From a virus: a stretch of 23,748 nucleotides of DNA. The position numbers and the translations under genes are program-made. The notes under the pieces were generated by a model that was not told the DNA's origin, made no database searches, and saw only the letters and a program-made list of their open reading frames with translations. The stretch is taken from positions 1 through 23,748 of the IMG/VR virus record IMGVR_UViG_3300046167_000073; one strand, given 5' to 3'. Below are positions 22,201 to 23,748 of this stretch, piece after piece (positions within the stretch are counted from its first letter, which is position 1; the number at the start of each line of letters is the position of its first letter).

Positions 22201-23053
22201 TAGCAGCTTAGATACTATCCTAAGTGGCGTACAAGCTATCCCAACTACTGCCCTATCGGCTCAACAGGTAACTGACGCTGTAGGGTACAACGCACAGGAT
22301 CTGTTAGATTCTATCGCCGAAGATGCTTTAACTGACGAAGATTTAGTTAACCTAAGTACTCTTACCTTAGATGATATTCCGGCAGCAGGGGAAATTGCCG
22401 GAGCAGTTAACTACAATCCTGACGCTTTGATGGCTCGTATTAAAGCAGGTAAAGCCGACGACCTTACCGCAGAGGATCTAACTGCGTTAAGCACATTAAC
22501 AGTAGAAGATCTACCAGTAGCGCCTACCGCAGCTTCGGTTGCTAGTGCAGTCAAAGTGGATCTCGACTCACTACAGACTAACCTAGCTAATGGGGCCTTA
22601 ACTGTAGAGGATTTGAGTGCTTTAAGTACACTAACGGTATCCGACCTGCCTACTACTGAAGAAATTTCAGGGGCAGTAGACTACAATCCTACTGATTTAC
22701 TAGATAAGATTAAACTGCTTCAACCGGAAGTATTGACTCAAGATGACTTAGACGTACTGAGTACCTTAACTACAGACGATTTATCTGGTTTAGCGACTCA
22801 GGATCTACTAGGTAAAACTTTTGCGACTGCTACCCAAGCTAACGCTTCAGTACAAACATCGCTAGGCCCTATAAGCGGAATCAGCACTAACATAGATAGT
22901 CTACTATCCGCTGCGGACGCTGACGCTACTGCAAACAGCTTGCGTGATAATGCTATTGCAGATTCTCGCCAAGACGTATTAACCGCGTTGAGCCAAGATG
23001 AAGGGGCTATGCGGACCTTGTTTCAGCAACAGACTATAGGACATACAAGGTGA
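19295..23053 (+). CDS. Very large repetitive virion protein, N-terminal part
   Basis: The frame is open for 1252 residues from ATG 19295, with a strong Shine-Dalgarno (AGGAGA, 19282-19287). The N-terminus (WSYTKPSTSGYYSTEEVRAN) is beta-like; 100-330 is helical; 330-800 has many coiled-coil-like repeats (VQATVDAVETAVGALDTRQL type); 802-1170 is made of seven 42-48-residue repeats (YNPTDLLAKI with LSTLTVDDLP). Composition is very Asp/Thr/Ala/Leu-rich and nearly Cys-free. The frame ends in TGA after QQQTIGHTR, yet the same protein style continues in the +1 frame to the window end. A fibre, tape-like or internal virion protein is possible. The size and repeats argue for a long helical rod. Confidence 0.75.
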   Translation: MAVTWSYTKPSTSGYYSTEEVRANGTITGTWPSETRTTEAGTAYTVPGFSQSASIQFYRPAGRSQTLSPIDSSVGKDILTNAYNAHATSYRTAAEQGDLGSAISAGVEATIANQDFQAGQTQEFIDQETINPDETNQFFEDIAAAYNPGESRGDFYDRSVQDQQTSLDYYQSQTGFEAGNLDATVQGQVQIRDDILNQTVALASQDVANALTLLGAMGIDTSTMVAVTNPDGSTSYTTPEGQDLSSVISALGTSLGTKIDDAGAANLAALGYGGEGQDDLFTDIGRIQSTLGTGLDFSSVTDAVSQGFTDQQTYLGSQFGDIATGISGVGGQVTDVQATVDAVETAVGALDTRQLDMVTKLDNLGVDTDAIIAAVDAVQTTVDPLSGQVTDLGQSTAQAVSGLGGDVSALFGGQDSTSQVVDAVSTRLSSDLGVGDSSLSSIASSIATVGEAQTDDQKALVAQIGQIQTGVTNMDNAIKTNIDDEFKNLMTVFDSDGQLITDFTNAAGEEVKAQLNDDGTLVVSTLTQLGTDVGNIDLSSLDTMKTSIDAAASSFDTAEGALTSFTSLETKSANDRKAVLDAIKADSTALDTLINTGIPQTISTGLADYKLEVGANDELLITNLAEAVGFDQSDVASATATAVGFNQSNLVSALDTAVAYDSAALVSAIGFDPTKLSTAASDATKAAGLAETSKDYSVWGFERVKTIQNSVLPQLVGDEAAITDLINGQTTTIGEDVAEINAQNELLLTSADGVETNLGLLDTSSIQSAVDGLQLLTATDVTNAVDLSDLSTLDAADVTSAVDYNPTDLLAKISLLQPEVLDTDDLAALSTLTVDDLPTAGEIAGQVDYDPEDLLAKIKLGQPEVLTQDDLSVLSTLTVDDLPIAPTAAEVATAVDYNPTELTSDFTTAIGDSQKALSELQAGQTTTIKGAIGTYQAAVDDEGTLLVSAFNNLDGSIIALDTEVGNIDVSSLDTILSGVQAIPTTALSAQQVTDAVGYNAQDLLDSIAEDALTDEDLVNLSTLTLDDIPAAGEIAGAVNYNPDALMARIKAGKADDLTAEDLTALSTLTVEDLPVAPTAASVASAVKVDLDSLQTNLANGALTVEDLSALSTLTVSDLPTTEEISGAVDYNPTDLLDKIKLLQPEVLTQDDLDVLSTLTTDDLSGLATQDLLGKTFATATQANASVQTSLGPISGISTNIDSLLSAADADATANSLRDNAIADSRQDVLTALSQDEGAMRTLFQQQTIGHTR
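21698..22805 (+). repeat. Seven tandem repeats in the large virion gene
   Basis: Units begin at about 21698, 21833, 21977, 22280, 22406, 22550 and 22676. Each encodes V-[DN]-Y-[ND]-P then a DLLAKI-like helix, a PEVLTQDDL or DLTAEDL segment, LSTLTVDDLP and a short linker. Spacings of 126 and 144 bases (42 and 48 residues) alternate in the last four units. The third unit is interrupted by a different 100-residue segment. Confidence 0.8.
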
Positions 23054-23748
23054 GCTAGGGGACTACAATGTACGCATAGACAGCGAAACAGGCAGCATAG
23101 TAGCTAGCCAACTAAGTACACAGACAAGTAATTTGTCTGGTCTTATAGACACCGCTACGGACACTCTGCTTACAGATTCTGCTACTGGCCTTACTGCGTT
23201 AGAGCAAGACATTCTAGACAGTAAAAACGATCTATACACTACGCTTAACACTTCCTTCACTAACGAAGGCGAATTAATCACTAATGCAATAAACGCTAAC
23301 GGTGACGATATAACAAGAGTATTAGACGATCAAGGAACGCTTACGGAGACCATAACAGACGTAAATGGCATAGTTCAGGATACCGTAGTAACTAACCTCA
23401 GCAGTATAATGGACGACACTGGTAGAATTAACACTACTGCGCTTGAGATTGCCGCTGATACAAACGCTGAAAGCATATTTAGTACAATGAAAGAAGTATT
23501 CGACGATCAAGGCCTACTGAAGACCGAAGAGTACGATAGGTTTAACAACTTAATTGTTCGAGAGTTTGACGAAAATAACGATATACTAGAGCGGTACTAC
23601 AACGCAGACGGTACTTTATCTAATGAAAGGATACTTGGACTAGAAGAGCTACTGTCTTCTCTTTTCCCCGCCGCTCCTTTGGCAGAAGCTGGGGAACTGA
23701 CCGGCGCTGACAGAAGATTCCTACAAGGATTTAGAACGCAAGGCTTGA
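23040..23748 (+). pseudogene. Continuation of the large virion protein in the +1 frame, open at window end
   Basis: From 23040 the +1 frame stays open for 236 codons to the last base. It encodes DIQGELGDYNVRIDSETGSI, then coiled-coil-like and D/T/L-rich sequence like the preceding gene, and later EEYDRFNNLIVREFDENNDI and TGADRRFLQGFRTQGL. An upstream TAG at 23037-23039 in this frame and the absence of a start or Shine-Dalgarno show it is not a separate gene. One extra G at 23039/23040 accounts for the break; without it the protein would exceed 1480 residues. The gene runs off the window. Confidence 0.7.

Noticed and set aside
21698-22805. CRISPR-like or satellite DNA repeat
   Set aside because: The repetition is at protein level with diverged DNA, in frame throughout, so it is a coding repeat.
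23641-23748. Third frame ending in TGA exactly at the window end
   Set aside because: The frame with consistent protein style (TGADRRFLQGFRTQGL) is still open at the end; the terminal TGA is in another frame and can be chance.

Overview
The window reads as the packaging, capsid, tail and lysis arm of a tailed double-stranded DNA phage. Every convincing gene lies on the + strand. Genes are tightly packed, with many 1-, 4- and 11-20-base overlaps, and I see no tRNA, rRNA, integrase, transposase or CRISPR array. The order small terminase, large terminase, portal, scaffold, major capsid protein, then gp4-like and gp10-like tail proteins is that of P22-like short-tailed phages. Several small accessory proteins (a GQWSARKAQ-type basic protein, a DUF5872-like protein, and a small basic protein ending KGKMSAAYWANKSKW) remind me of marine phages. 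The host cannot be named from the sequence, but a marine Gram-negative bacterium is plausible.

Layout. Positions 1-386 are non-coding and hold a G-run tract able to form a G-quadruplex and a sigma70-like promoter whose -35 box lies in an inverted repeat. Positions 387-1152 carry an acidic unknown protein and an HNH-type nuclease. Positions 1153-1363 are a very AT-rich gap with an extended -10 promoter candidate and a perfect 16-bp palindrome. From 1364 the morphogenesis block runs through an acid-free Pro/Arg-rich protein, TerS, TerL with an N-terminal DNA-binding-like extension, portal, three basic small or medium proteins, a very acidic protein, scaffold and major capsid protein. A further structural gene follows (10456-10957, broken by one extra base), then a strong terminator with a TTCG loop at 10976-11005.

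The tail block (11026-16433) encodes a gp4-like adaptor, a gp10-like tail protein, a fibre-like protein and three smaller proteins. Two of these tail-block proteins share a roughly 100-residue beta-type module. From about 16435 to 19292 there is a lysis/envelope block. It holds two secreted proteins whose genes overlap by 113 bases out of frame, a membrane-anchored coiled-coil protein (candidate inner-membrane spanin), a small basic protein, a 3-TM holin-like protein and a GH24 lysozyme with a Glu-Cys-Thr catalytic arrangement. The last gene, from 19295 past the window end, is a very long repetitive virion protein that is also interrupted by a single extra base near 23039.

Most notable observations: (i) two single-base +1 frame disruptions in structural genes, both at an NCT AWA GGN context, one confirmed by internal repeat alignment; (ii) overlapping secreted genes beside the holin and lysozyme; (iii) a permuted beta module shared by two tail proteins; (iv) the G-quadruplex tract in the leader; (v) an arginine/proline protein with no acidic residue placed directly before the terminase.
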